Assembly: GCA_039933785.1 (NCBI GenBank)
Contig: JBDTNL010000007.1
Span: forward strand, 19,243 to 83,242
Length of the DNA stretch: 64,000 nucleotides
DNA from: JBDTNL01 sp039933785
GTDB taxonomy: Bacteria > Acidobacteriota > Thermoanaerobaculia > Multivoradales > JAGPDF01
Direction of reading: 5' to 3'
The translations under genes were made by a program, and so were the position numbers. The notes under the pieces were generated by a model. The model searched no databases, was not told the DNA's origin, and saw only the letters and a list, made by a program, of their open reading frames with translations. Below, one piece after another: positions 8,333-17,081 of this stretch; positions within the stretch are counted from its first letter, which is position 1; each line of letters starts with the position of its first letter.

Positions 8333-9355
8333 ATGGGCAGCAAAACTTGGTACGTCGCAGTTTCCGGTCGCCGCGAGGGGCCGATGAGCGCCGAGGACGT
8401 CATCGGCCGCATACGTGGCGGTCGCCTGTCGTCCAAAGACTCTGTATTCAACGAAGGCATGGCGACTTGGGAACCGGCAGGCAGCCGGCCGGAGTTCGCC
8501 GCCGCGTTCGGGCCGCTGGGCGCGAGCGCCGCCGTTCCGCCGCCGCCACCGGCGGGACAGGTGGCGCACGAGATCGACTACGAGATCGTCGGCGAGGAGA
8601 TGCAGTTCGTCGAGATCACGCTCGACCCCAACGAAGCCTGCATCGCGGAGGCCGGGGCTTTCATGTACATGGACCCTGGTATCCAGATGGAGACCATCTT
8701 CGGCGACGGTTCTGCGCAGCAGCAGGGCGGCCTGATGGGCGCCTTGCTCGCCGCCGGGAAGCGAGTGCTGGTCGGCGAGTCGCTCTTCATGACCCTGTTC
8801 GGGAATACCGCGTCCACCCGCCAGAAGGTGGCGTTCGCGGCGCCCTATCCGGGCAGGATCGTGCCTATGGATCTGCGCCAGCTGGGCGGCACGGTGCTTT
8901 GCCAAAAGGACGCCTTCTTGTGCGCCGCGAAGGGAATCTCGGTCGGCATCGCCTTTCAAAAGAAGCTCGGCACCGGCCTCTTCGGGGGCGAGGGGTTCAT
9001 CCTTGAGAAGCTCCAAGGCGATGGTCTCGCCTTCGTGCACGCGAGCGGCGCCATCGTCTCGCGCCAGCTCGGAGCGGGAGAGACTCTGCGTGTCGACACC
9101 GGCTGCCTGGTCGCCTTCGAGCCGCGGGTGAACTACGACATCCAGATGGTGAGCGGCATCAAGACCGCGCTCTTCGGCGGCGAGGGTTTGTTCTTCGCCA
9201 CACTCACCGGTCCGGGCAAGGTCTGGATCCAGTCGCTGCCTTTCAGCCGCCTGGCGAGCCGCATCTACGCCGCGGCGCCGCAGGCGGGTGGCCATCGGCG
9301 CGAGGAGGGCTCGATTCTCGGTCCGCTCGGCAGCCTGCTCGGCGGTGACCGGTGA
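8333..9355 (+). CDS. GYF_2 and AIM24 (TIGR00266-like) domain protein
   Basis: 340 residues. Residues 1-50 form a GYF_2 domain (TWYVAVSGRREGPMSAEDV, ending near TWEPAGSRPEF), a protein-interaction module. A Pro/Ala linker leads to an AIM24/TIGR00266 beta-sandwich from about 80 to 320, with glycine-rich strands such as GEGFILEKLQGDG and LGAGETLRVDTG. AIM24-type proteins are of unknown biochemical role, and mitochondrial Aim24 affects membrane organisation. ATG 8333 follows an AGGGAG Shine-Dalgarno. The stop overlaps the next gene's GTG start by 4 bases. Confidence 0.88.
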   Translation: MGSKTWYVAVSGRREGPMSAEDVIGRIRGGRLSSKDSVFNEGMATWEPAGSRPEFAAAFGPLGASAAVPPPPPAGQVAHEIDYEIVGEEMQFVEITLDPNEACIAEAGAFMYMDPGIQMETIFGDGSAQQQGGLMGALLAAGKRVLVGESLFMTLFGNTASTRQKVAFAAPYPGRIVPMDLRQLGGTVLCQKDAFLCAAKGISVGIAFQKKLGTGLFGGEGFILEKLQGDGLAFVHASGAIVSRQLGAGETLRVDTGCLVAFEPRVNYDIQMVSGIKTALFGGEGLFFATLTGPGKVWIQSLPFSRLASRIYAAAPQAGGHRREEGSILGPLGSLLGGDR

Positions 9356-9675
9356 GCGATCTACCGGTCGCCTGCAGCCTGAGCGTGCCTGCGTTGCGCG
9401 AGCGCGAGGCCGGCCTGTTGCGGAGCCTGGCGGACCGCGTCGAGCAGCGCGAGGAGATCGAGAACGGGCTGCGTCTGCGCTTTCCCGCGGAGGAAATCGT
9501 CCTGGCCGACATTGCCGAGTTGATCCGCCTCGAGCGCGCCTGCTGCCCGTTCTTGCGCTTCGAGCTCACCGTGGAGCCGTCGGGCGGTCCCCTTCACCTG
9601 CAGCTCTCCGGACCGCCGGGCACGCGGGAGTTTCTCGCCGGCCTGCCGCTCGGCGCGCCGCCCCGCTCGCAGTGA
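9352..9675 (+). CDS. Conserved-looking orphan with an RACCPFLRFEL motif
   Basis: 107 residues, GTG start overlapping the AIM24-gene stop. The N-terminal half is helical and charged; the core motif ERACCPFLRFEL is followed by a strand region with SGGPLHLQLSGPPG. I recall proteins with an ECCPFF-type motif as conserved hypotheticals, with the Cys pair possibly binding metal. No enzyme family can be named. Translational coupling to the upstream gene and the next methylase suggests joint expression, not a proven shared job. Confidence 0.6.
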   Translation: MSDLPVACSLSVPALREREAGLLRSLADRVEQREEIENGLRLRFPAEEIVLADIAELIRLERACCPFLRFELTVEPSGGPLHLQLSGPPGTREFLAGLPLGAPPRSQ

Positions 9676-9683
9676 GGGACGCA

Positions 9684-10820
9684 GTGAGCGACGAGATGCT
9701 GCGTCTGGTGGCGATCTGCGCCGCCGGCCTCGAGGAATTGCTCGCCGCGGAGCTCGAGACCCTGGGCGTCGAGCAGATCGAGCCCGAACGCGGCGCCGTG
9801 GTGTTCACTGGCCAGTGGGCCGATTGCTGGCGGGCCAACTGGCGGCTGCGCACCGCGAACCGCGTACTGGTCGAGCTCGCAAGCTTCGACGCTCCCGACG
9901 GCGATGCCTTGCACGCCGCGGCTCGCGCCCTGGTCGCCGGCCCGCTGGGCGATCTCCTGGTGCCCGAGCGCACCTTCGCGATCGAGGCCACCAGCACCGC
10001 TTCGCAAGTGCGCGACACGCGCTGGGCGGCGCTGCGCGTCAAGGACGGTCTCGCCGACGGTCAACGCGATCGCTACGGCCGCCGCGCCTCGGTCGAGCGC
10101 GAAACACCCGACGTGCCGCTTCGCCTCCGCTTGCATCGCGATCACGCTACGCTGCTACTCGATACCTCGGGCGAGGCGCTCGATCGGCGCGGCTATCGTG
10201 AGCGCACGACCCTGGCCCCCTTGCGTGAGCAGCTGGCCGCGGCCTGTGTGCTGGCTTCGGGTTGGGACGGCCGCGGGCCGGTGGTCGATCCCATGTGCGG
10301 CTCGGGCACGTTGCTGATCGAAGCGGCGTGGTTCGCGCAGGGCGTAGCGCCGGGGGCGCTCCGCACAGAGTGGGCCTTCGAGCGCTTTCCGGGCTTCGAC
10401 GCCGCGCGCTTCGACGAGATTCGCGGTGAATCGATTCCGGCTCCGGGAGCCGATGTGCAGCTCTTCGGTAACGACGTGTCGTCCGAGGCGTTGCGGGCAG
10501 CCGGTCTCAACCTGGCGAACGCCGGCCTTGACCACCGCGCCCGCCTGCGACGCGGTGACGCGCTGACCATGGCGCCGCCCGCGGCGGGCGGACCCGGGTT
10601 GGTCGTGGTCAATCCCCCCTATGGTGAGCGGCTCCCGAACGGCGACGACCCTTGGCGAGCCCTTGGGGACTGGCTAAAGCAGGGGTTCCGCGGTTGGAAA
10701 GCGGTCGTACTCGCGGGCGGCGACGGTCTCGGCAAGACCATCGGCCTCAAGCCGAAACGACGCTGGCCGGTGCGCAACGGCGCCCTCGACGCGCGGATTC
10801 TGGTCTTCGAGCTTTACTGA
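9684..10820 (+). CDS. THUMP-domain 23S rRNA guanine-N2 methyltransferase (RlmL-like)
   Basis: 378 residues. It matches the N-terminal half of RlmL/YcbY, which makes m2G2445 in 23S rRNA from S-adenosylmethionine. A ferredoxin-like plus THUMP region spans residues 1-160. The Rossmann methylase contains VVDPMCGSGTLLIEAA (SAM-binding) and VVNPPYGERLP (catalytic NPPY). The RlmK half (m7G2069) is absent, as is usual outside gamma-proteobacteria. The start is uncertain: GTG 9684 fits the gene spacing, and ATG 9696 is the alternative. Confidence 0.85.
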   Translation: MSDEMLRLVAICAAGLEELLAAELETLGVEQIEPERGAVVFTGQWADCWRANWRLRTANRVLVELASFDAPDGDALHAAARALVAGPLGDLLVPERTFAIEATSTASQVRDTRWAALRVKDGLADGQRDRYGRRASVERETPDVPLRLRLHRDHATLLLDTSGEALDRRGYRERTTLAPLREQLAAACVLASGWDGRGPVVDPMCGSGTLLIEAAWFAQGVAPGALRTEWAFERFPGFDAARFDEIRGESIPAPGADVQLFGNDVSSEALRAAGLNLANAGLDHRARLRRGDALTMAPPAAGGPGLVVVNPPYGERLPNGDDPWRALGDWLKQGFRGWKAVVLAGGDGLGKTIGLKPKRRWPVRNGALDARILVFELY

Positions 10821-10855
10821 GCCGCGGGCTTGGGCAGTGCGTCCTGGGGGGTCGC

Positions 10856-10861
10856 TATGAT
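10856..10861 (+). promoter_or_regulatory. Candidate -10 box of the OmpA-family gene
   Basis: TATGAT lies 18 bases before ATG 10880, with a GAGGAGA Shine-Dalgarno between them. No convincing -35 sits at the usual distance (TTGGGC at 10830-10835 is 20 bases away), so confidence is modest. Confidence 0.35.
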
Positions 10862-10879
10862 ACGGCCGAGGAGACACCC

Positions 10880-12091
10880 ATGCTCGAGTCAATGCCTCGG
10901 ATCGGCTGGGCCGTGGGCCTTGTGCTGATGGCGATTCCGGTTGGCGCGGCTGCCGAAGAGGTCAGCCTGGCGTCCTACGGCGATGGCGCCACGTTGGTGC
11001 AGAAAGCCGACGAATACGGCGGCGGCTGGACGGGGGAATGGCTGCTCGACGAACGCCCACAATCCGGTTGGGCGTCTCCGGAGAAGCGGCTCGGCCCGCA
11101 CGTGTTCGTGATTGCGCTGCCCGAGAAGAGCGCCGTGTCGCGACTCGAGTTCGACACCCAGAGCATCGACGGTGACGGTCGCGGCGCGAAGAACGTGCGG
11201 CTCGAGATCTCGGACACTAGCGCGTCGACGGGATTCGTACCGCTCGCCAGCGTGACGCTCCAGGACCGCGCCGATCGGCAATCCTTCCCGGTCGCCGCCA
11301 CAGCCGCGGGTCGCTTCTTACGACTTACCGTGCTCGACAATCATGGCGCGGCGGACTACACCGAGCTGATGGATGTGCGCGCCTATGGCAGACAGCTCAC
11401 AAACTCCCCCATGGCCGATGTCAGCGGCACGTACGAGACCAACTTCAACGATTTTCATGTGCTCCAGCAGAGCACATCCTTGGTGGGGTGTTACGAATAC
11501 AAGGAAGGCGTTCTCGTCGGCGGGCTCGAAGGACACGTGATGAAGCTCACTTGGCGGGAGGGTCCGGACCATGGCCCCGCATTGATGGTGTTCTCTCCCG
11601 ACGGTAAGGAGTTCACCGGCTTCTGGGGCCGGGGCGAGGATGGCGTGTTCTCCGGCGGGCGCTGGGACGGCAAGAAGAAGAGCTCCGTGGTCGGTACTTG
11701 CCCGCACTGGAAGGGTGACGCCCAGACCCAGCTTCAGCACGATCTCGCGACCGAGGGCCACGTGCGTTTCTACGGCATCAATTTCGATTCCGATTCGGGA
11801 GTGATTCGCGACGAGTCCAAGCCGGCGCTCGATCGTCTGGCGGCCGTGCTGAAGGCGCATTTGGATTGGAAACTCACCGTCGAAGGGCATACCGACAGCC
11901 TGGCGGGCGCGGCGCACAACCAGACCTTGTCGCAGGCACGCGCTGACGCCGTCAAGGCGTACCTGACCCGCGCGGGAATCGAGGCGGGACGCCTGCGGAC
12001 GGTGGGCCTCGGTGCCACCAAGCCGGTCGCGAGCAACGACAGCGCCGCCGGCCGGGCCGAGAACCGTCGGGTCGAGCTGGTCAGGAACTGA
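10880..12091 (+). CDS. OmpA-family protein with discoidin-like N-terminal region
   Basis: 403 residues with a signal peptide (MLESMPRIGWAVGLVLMAIPVGAAA). Residues about 30-170 resemble a carbohydrate/galactose-binding beta-sandwich (SGWASPEKRLGPHVFVIALP, then FLRLTVLDNHG). A middle domain of about 100 residues has GTYETNFNDFHVLQQ. The C-terminus from about residue 285 is an OmpA/MotB peptidoglycan-binding domain (VEGHTDSLAG and GLGATKPVASN...RAENRRVEL). The product should sit in the periplasm or outer membrane, anchored to peptidoglycan. ATG 10880 follows a GAGGAGA Shine-Dalgarno. Confidence 0.88.
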   Translation: MLESMPRIGWAVGLVLMAIPVGAAAEEVSLASYGDGATLVQKADEYGGGWTGEWLLDERPQSGWASPEKRLGPHVFVIALPEKSAVSRLEFDTQSIDGDGRGAKNVRLEISDTSASTGFVPLASVTLQDRADRQSFPVAATAAGRFLRLTVLDNHGAADYTELMDVRAYGRQLTNSPMADVSGTYETNFNDFHVLQQSTSLVGCYEYKEGVLVGGLEGHVMKLTWREGPDHGPALMVFSPDGKEFTGFWGRGEDGVFSGGRWDGKKKSSVVGTCPHWKGDAQTQLQHDLATEGHVRFYGINFDSDSGVIRDESKPALDRLAAVLKAHLDWKLTVEGHTDSLAGAAHNQTLSQARADAVKAYLTRAGIEAGRLRTVGLGATKPVASNDSAAGRAENRRVELVRN

Positions 12092-12116
12092 GCCTCTCGT
12101 CCTCGAGCCAGCGGCC

Positions 12117-13472
12117 ATGACGTGGGCGTATCGCCTGGTGCGCGCGTTGGCGCGCGTTATTGCGGGCCTCTTCTATCGCGATCTCGGGTTGATCGGCGGC
12201 GAGCACTTTCCGGCGAGTGGGCCGGTGATCGTGGCCGCCAATCACCAGAACGCGCTAGTCGATCCCATGCTGATGGTCGCGGCCTTGCCGCGGGCGCTCC
12301 GGCCGCTCGCCAAGGCGCCCTTGTTCAAGCACCCGTTGATTCGCCCGTTCCTCTCCGCGGTTGGCGCGCTGCCCGTTCACCGCACCAAGGAATCGAGCGG
12401 CGATCCAAAACGCAACGACGCCATGTTTCAGGCCGCCGCCAACGCCCTGCAGCGCGGCGAGGCGCTGCTCATCTTTCCCGAAGGCGTCGGCCACTTCGAG
12501 CCCATGCTGCAGCCGTTGCGAACCGGCGCGGCGCGAATGCTGCTCAGTGCCGAAGCCCAGGGTGCGCCGCCGGTCACCTTGCTACCCGTCGGACTGGTCT
12601 TCCGCAAGCCCGGGCGATTTCGCGCCGGCGCCGGCGCCGTGCTGGTGGGCGAAGCGATCGAAACGCGCGACTGCGTCGTGCTGTTCGCCACCCAACCCGA
12701 AGCCGCCGTGCGCACCCTGACTACCCGGCTGGAGGAAGGTCTGCGCCACCAAATCATCGAGGCCGACACTTGGCGGACCGAGCATCTCCTGCGGGTTGCC
12801 GAAGAAGTCTGGCGAGAAGAGCATGGAACTGAGACCGCCGATGCGCCGCGCGACCCACTGGAGCGCACGCGCTGGCTGGGCCGCATCGCCCGCGGCTACC
12901 GCTTTCTGCTCTCGCGCGAGCCTGAACGCTTGCGCCGGCTGCGGCGCGGTCTCGAGGCGTATTCGGAAGTACTCGAACGCGCTGGCCTGCGCGGCCGCCA
13001 TCTCGGGCAGTCGTATTCTTTCGCGGGAGTCGCGCGCTTCACCGTACGCGAGGGGCTCTTGCTTCTGATCACGCTCCCGTTGGCGGCCCTCGGAGTGATC
13101 CTGCACGGAACCGCGTTCTGGGCGACCGACACCGCGGTTCGTCTGGCGAATCCGAGCCCGGACACCGAGGCGACGTACAAGATTTTCGGCGGCCTGCTCT
13201 TCTACCCGCTGACTTGGGCGGTCGAGGCGTGGCTGGCATGGAACGTGGGTGGGCCGTGGGCACTTGCTGCCTTCATCGGTCTACTTATGCCCTGTGGCTT
13301 CTTCGCGCTCGGCTGGCGCGAGCGCGTCTCGCGCGGCGCGCGGGAGGCGCGCGGGCTCTATCGCTTCTTGCGGCATCCGGACCTACTCGCTCACCTCGCT
13401 CGCCGCCGCGAAGAGCTCGCGACCGAGCTCGCTGCTCTGGCCGCCACGGTGCCCCCGGAGGTTCTCGAATGA
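12117..13472 (+). CDS. PlsC-type 1-acyl-glycerol-3-phosphate acyltransferase-like protein
   Basis: 451 residues. The N-terminal half carries acyltransferase motifs: VAANHQNALVDPM (catalytic His and Asp), LPVHRTKE, LLIFPEGVGHFEP and VTLLPVGLVF. The protein is longer than ordinary PlsC (about 240), with a C-terminal extension holding two or three membrane segments (LLLLITLPLAALGVILHG near residue 315; ALAAFIGLLMPCGFFALG near 390). It resembles the Gpt2/SCT1-like glycerol-3-phosphate or lysophospholipid acyltransferases. It acts at the inner membrane in phospholipid synthesis. Its last 4 bases overlap the next gene's ATG. Confidence 0.87.
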   Translation: MTWAYRLVRALARVIAGLFYRDLGLIGGEHFPASGPVIVAANHQNALVDPMLMVAALPRALRPLAKAPLFKHPLIRPFLSAVGALPVHRTKESSGDPKRNDAMFQAAANALQRGEALLIFPEGVGHFEPMLQPLRTGAARMLLSAEAQGAPPVTLLPVGLVFRKPGRFRAGAGAVLVGEAIETRDCVVLFATQPEAAVRTLTTRLEEGLRHQIIEADTWRTEHLLRVAEEVWREEHGTETADAPRDPLERTRWLGRIARGYRFLLSREPERLRRLRRGLEAYSEVLERAGLRGRHLGQSYSFAGVARFTVREGLLLLITLPLAALGVILHGTAFWATDTAVRLANPSPDTEATYKIFGGLLFYPLTWAVEAWLAWNVGGPWALAAFIGLLMPCGFFALGWRERVSRGAREARGLYRFLRHPDLLAHLARRREELATELAALAATVPPEVLE

Positions 13473-14710
13473 GGCGAATTCGCTCGGCTCCGGTGGCGCT
13501 GTCGCTGCTGAGCGGCCTCAACGTTTTGAACTATCTCGACCGCTACGTCGGGGCCGCGGTCTTGCCCCTCATGCTGGCGGCGTTCTCGCTCACCGACGCC
13601 CAGGGCGGCATGCTGCAATCGGCGTTCATCGTCGTCTATTCGCTCATGTCGCCCGTCGCGGGCTGGTTCGGGGACCGCCGCGCTCGACTCCCGCTCGCGG
13701 CGCTCGGCGTGCTGATCTGGAGCTTTGCGACGCTTGGCACCGCGGCGGCGCCGACCTTCGCGTTGCTCCTCTGCGCCCGCGCTCTGATCGGTGTCGGTGA
13801 AGCGAGCTACGGCGTGATCACGCCGGCCCTGGTGTCCGACTACTACCCGGCCGAACGTCGGGCGCGCGCCCTGGCGATTTTCTACGCCGCGATTCCTGTC
13901 GGTACGGCGCTCGGCTACGTGGTGGGCGGCTCCGTAGGTACCCATTGGGGATGGCGCCAGGCCTTCCTGGTCGCGGGCTTGCCCGGTGCGCTGCTCGGAT
14001 TGTCGCTGCTGCTCCTCGAAGAGCCGCCGCGCGGGGGCAGCGATCGCGCCGTTCACGGCGCAGCGGCGGAGCCGGTGGGCCCGGGTCTGCGCGATACCTG
14101 GCGGGCCTTGAGCTCGCGCCGGAGCTATCTCTTCAACACGATGGCTCAGATGCTGTACACCTTCGCGATGGGTGGCCTCGCCACCTGGATGCCCACTTAC
14201 TTCGTGCGTGTGCGGGGTCTGCCTCTCGAAACGGCGACCACCCGCTTCGGGCTCGCGCTGGTGCTGGCGGGGTTCGGCGGAACGCTGCTCGGCGGCTACC
14301 TGGCCGACAAGCTTCACCACCGCATCCGCGCCGCGACCTTCATGATTTCCGGCCTTGGGCTGATCTTCTCGCTCGCCTTCACTTGCCTCGCGGTGCTCCA
14401 CCCGGTGCCGTGGGTCTACTGGACGGGCATGTTCGTCACGCTGCTGTTGCTCTTCCTGAACATCGGGCCGCTGAACGCAGCGCTTGCCAACGTCCTACCG
14501 GCCGGCCTGCGGGCCCGCGGCTTTGCCGTGACCACCATGCTCATGCATCTGTTCGGTGATGCCGCGTCGCCTTGGCTGATCGGGGTCGCGTCCGATCGCA
14601 TCGGCTTGACCTTGCCGATTCTGGTGTGCGGAGTGCTGCTGGCGCTTGCCGGAGTCCTGCTGCTCGTCGGCCGGGGGGCGCTCGAACGCGACCTCGCCAT
14701 TGCTGGATAG
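13469..14710 (+). CDS. MFS transporter (spinster-like subgroup)
   Basis: 413 residues with about 12 hydrophobic segments. The start overlaps the acyltransferase stop (ATGA). The first helix region LLSGLNVLNYLDRYVGAAVLP and the loop GWFGDRRARLPL are characteristic of MFS proteins of the spinster/sugar-phosphate type. The ALIGVGEASYGVITPALVSDYY segment matches the conserved helix 4-5 motif of spinster-like members. In bacteria these carry unknown, perhaps lipid or organic-acid, substrates. Coupling to an acyltransferase makes a lipid-related substrate worth considering, but this is inference. Confidence 0.88.
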   Translation: MRRIRSAPVALSLLSGLNVLNYLDRYVGAAVLPLMLAAFSLTDAQGGMLQSAFIVVYSLMSPVAGWFGDRRARLPLAALGVLIWSFATLGTAAAPTFALLLCARALIGVGEASYGVITPALVSDYYPAERRARALAIFYAAIPVGTALGYVVGGSVGTHWGWRQAFLVAGLPGALLGLSLLLLEEPPRGGSDRAVHGAAAEPVGPGLRDTWRALSSRRSYLFNTMAQMLYTFAMGGLATWMPTYFVRVRGLPLETATTRFGLALVLAGFGGTLLGGYLADKLHHRIRAATFMISGLGLIFSLAFTCLAVLHPVPWVYWTGMFVTLLLLFLNIGPLNAALANVLPAGLRARGFAVTTMLMHLFGDAASPWLIGVASDRIGLTLPILVCGVLLALAGVLLLVGRGALERDLAIAG

Positions 14711-14728
14711 GCAGCGGAGCCTGATAGG
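14700..14728 (+). promoter_or_regulatory. Candidate promoter of the YidB-like gene
   Basis: TTGCTG (14700-14705), a 17-base spacer and GATAGG (14723-14728) form a plausible housekeeping promoter. It overlaps the end of the MFS gene and lies about 60 bases before ATG 14790. Confidence 0.4.
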
Positions 14729-14789
14729 TTCGCAAGAGCGAGTTGTTCGGCATCGATTTGCCCCGAAGAGGGCGACAAGGAGAAGCGTC

Positions 14790-15236
14790 ATGGGTTTGCT
14801 CGACGAATTGGCAGGTCAGGTCTTGGGCGGCGGTGGTGCCGCAACCGGTGCGAGCGCGGTGAACACCGCGGGAGTCGCCGAAGCGGTTCTGGGAATGCTG
14901 CACAATCACGGCGGCATCGGTGGCCTGGCGCAGGTCTTCCAGCAGAAGGGGCTGGGCGACTTGATGAATCACTGGATCAGCACGGGCCCCAATCCGGCCA
15001 TGACACCCGACCAGGCGCACAGCGTGTTCGGGACCGCACAAATCTCGGCGATCGCCCAGAAGTTGGGAATCAATCCGCAGATGGCGGCTGGGGCAATCGC
15101 CGCGATGCTACCGACGATCATCGATCACCTGACCCCGAACGGGACGATTCCAACTCCGCAGACGCAGCAGGCCTCAGGCGGTTCGCTGCTCGAACAGGGT
15201 CTCGGAATGCTCCGCAACAGCGGCTTGCTGGGCTAG
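14790..15236 (+). CDS. YidB/DUF937-like protein
   Basis: 148 residues, preceded by an AAGGAGAAG Shine-Dalgarno. The sequence is Gly-, Ala- and Gln-rich with the YidB pattern: MGLLDELAGQVLGGG start, GGIGGLAQVFQQKGLGDLMNHWI in the middle, and KLGINPQMAAGAIAAMLPTIIDHLTPNG. YidB/DUF937 proteins are small, helical, cytoplasmic and uncharacterised, with a fold like a homeodomain-type bundle. The gene has its own promoter and a strong terminator, so it is likely a single-gene transcript. Confidence 0.88.
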   Translation: MGLLDELAGQVLGGGGAATGASAVNTAGVAEAVLGMLHNHGGIGGLAQVFQQKGLGDLMNHWISTGPNPAMTPDQAHSVFGTAQISAIAQKLGINPQMAAGAIAAMLPTIIDHLTPNGTIPTPQTQQASGGSLLEQGLGMLRNSGLLG

Positions 15237-15258
15237 CAAACCGCGCAGGGCGTACGGG

Positions 15259-15294
15259 CGGCCCGCGGTTGCATACCGCGGGCCGTTTTCATTT
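15259..15294 (+). terminator. Strong intrinsic terminator
   Basis: A perfect 11-bp stem (CGGCCCGCGGT with ACCGCGGGCCG) closes a 5-base loop and is followed by ttttcattt. It ends the YidB-like transcript and also stands between the convergent genes. Confidence 0.9.
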
Positions 15295-15301
15295 CCGCGC
15301 G

Positions 15302-15562
15302 CTACTTGGCGTCGATCGAGATGACGATCATCCGGTAGTGCACCGTGACCTTGTCACCCGCCTTGGGCTTGGCGCCGGCGAAGCCGTCGGTCGAGAACTG
15401 CCAAACCTCTCCCTTGGTGTTCTCGACCACCAGCGTCGAGGCATCGACCGTCTTCACGTTGCCGGTGAACTGGTACTTGTTGGCGGCCGCGGCGTAGCCG
15501 AGCGAAGCGGCGGCGAGCAGGGCGACGACGAGAATTGCGGCTACGGTCAACCGGCGGTGCAT
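15302..15562 (-). CDS. Small secreted beta-rich protein
   Basis: 86 residues. The signal peptide (MHRRLTVAAILVVALLAAA) is cleaved near residue 26. The mature part of about 60 residues reads as alternating strands (YQFTGNVKTVD, STLVVENTKGEVWQF, AGDKVTVHYRMIVISI), like a small SH3/OB-type barrel of the kind seen in periplasmic DUF5666-like proteins. The open frame continues upstream to 16417, but that portion is a shadow of the MFS gene; ATG 15562 gives the signal peptide. Function unknown. Confidence 0.7.
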   Translation of the reverse strand: MHRRLTVAAILVVALLAAASLGYAAAANKYQFTGNVKTVDASTLVVENTKGEVWQFSTDGFAGAKPKAGDKVTVHYRMIVISIDAK

Positions 15563-15621
15563 GGGGTTCCCCTTTTCGGTTTGCCACCGGCGGAGATCGC
15601 CGCGGCATGAGGCATAGAAAC

Positions 15622-16968
15622 TCAATGGGCGATGTCGTCCCGCAGGGCGGTGCCGCGGGTCTCGATGACCCAGGGCAGGAACAAGAGTCCGGCGAGCGGA
15701 ACGAAACCGACGAAGAACAACGCTTTCAGGACCGCACCCCGCGCTGCGACCGCACCCACCGCAAGGGGCCCGACGGCGGCGAGAATGCGCCCGGTGTTGT
15801 AGGTGAATCCGGCCCCCGTAGCTCGCAGACGGGTTGGAAAGAGCTCCGGCAGGTAGTACGTGAAGCTGCCGAAGACGCCGAAGACGGTCAACCCGATCAG
15901 AAACTCCATCGAGAGTCGAACCGGCGGCGAGAGGTCGAGTCCATGGGTGGCGAGGATGGCTGCGCCGGAAAGCAGGAAATACACCGCGAACATCGACCGC
16001 CGTCCGAAACGCTTGGCGATCGGGACGGTGAGCAAGGTGCCGATCAACCCGCCCCAGTTGAAGTACTTCGTGGCCGTGCTCTTCCAGTGCTCGATGAGCT
16101 GACGCGTGTCCTCCGGCGAAAGACCCTGCGCCTGGGCGGTGCTCTGGGCGAGGTAGGCGGTCTTCACCGGCAGAAAGGCGTTGCAGCTCCACCATGTGAT
16201 GAGCGCGACGAAGGCCATGGCCAAGCCGCTTCGAGTCAGACGCCAATGCTGCTCGTCGAAGAGCTCGCGCAGGCGCGGCGGCCGGGTAGTGGCCACCGCC
16301 TGTTTCCAACGTTCCGGCTCCTTGACAAATACGCGAACCAAGATCGCCACGGCCGCTGGCAAGAGCCCCGCCAGGAAGACGTAGCGCCACGAGGTCTCGG
16401 GACTGTTCTTCATCCACACCCCGGCGATCTGGAGATTCACCGCGGCGGCGAGAAAGATCCCGAGCGGCGCGGCGGTGTAGAGCAGGGCGCCGGCCTCGAT
16501 GCGCCGGCGCTCGGGCATCACCTCAGCCACCATGGCCGCACCGGCTGCCCACTCGCCGCCGATGCCGAGGCTCGCGATGGCACGAAACAGGACCAGCATC
16601 CAGAGGTTCGGCGCCAGGGCACAGAGCGCCGTTCCGACCGAGTACATCAGCATGGTGAGGAGCAGGGTGCGCGAACGCCCGAGACGGTCGGCAATCTGGC
16701 CGAAGAGGATGCCTCCAACCGCCCAGCCCACGAGCAATAGAGACGTCAGAATACCCGTCCACTGCAGGGTCGCCGCCTTCGCCGCCGCCGAGCCGATGGG
16801 GAGCCCGAGTAGCGTCGGCACGCAGTTCGGCGCCACCCAATTGAAGATCAGCGCATCGAAACTGTCGAAGCCCCATCCGAGCCAGGCGGCGGCGAGAACC
16901 GCCCACTGGTAGCCCGTCATGTCGAAAAACGTGCGGGGCGCCGTGGGCGCGATCGCCGGAGCTTCCAT
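15622..16968 (-). CDS. MFS transporter (metabolite:H+ symporter type)
   Basis: 448 residues and about 12 membrane helices. The opening WAVLAAAWLGWGFDSFDALIF and GGILFGQIADRLGRSRTL (helix 2-3 loop) match the aromatic-acid/sugar symporter branch of MFS. SLGIGGEWAAGAAMVAEVMPERRRI is the helix 4-5 region typical of sugar and carboxylate symporters. ATG 16968 is chosen over an upstream start because a GAGGG lies 11 bases before it. It is divergent from the next MFS gene. Substrate unknown. Confidence 0.9.
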   Translation of the reverse strand: MEAPAIAPTAPRTFFDMTGYQWAVLAAAWLGWGFDSFDALIFNWVAPNCVPTLLGLPIGSAAAKAATLQWTGILTSLLLVGWAVGGILFGQIADRLGRSRTLLLTMLMYSVGTALCALAPNLWMLVLFRAIASLGIGGEWAAGAAMVAEVMPERRRIEAGALLYTAAPLGIFLAAAVNLQIAGVWMKNSPETSWRYVFLAGLLPAAVAILVRVFVKEPERWKQAVATTRPPRLRELFDEQHWRLTRSGLAMAFVALITWWSCNAFLPVKTAYLAQSTAQAQGLSPEDTRQLIEHWKSTATKYFNWGGLIGTLLTVPIAKRFGRRSMFAVYFLLSGAAILATHGLDLSPPVRLSMEFLIGLTVFGVFGSFTYYLPELFPTRLRATGAGFTYNTGRILAAVGPLAVGAVAARGAVLKALFFVGFVPLAGLLFLPWVIETRGTALRDDIAH

Positions 16969-17081
16969 GGAGGATCCCTCGCGGCGAAATCTATCGGAAA
17001 GCGACCGTGCAGCCCACAGCGCGGCTCCGTGCATCCCGGCCACCGACTTGAGATGATGCGCACGCCGAAGTCCTTTTCACG

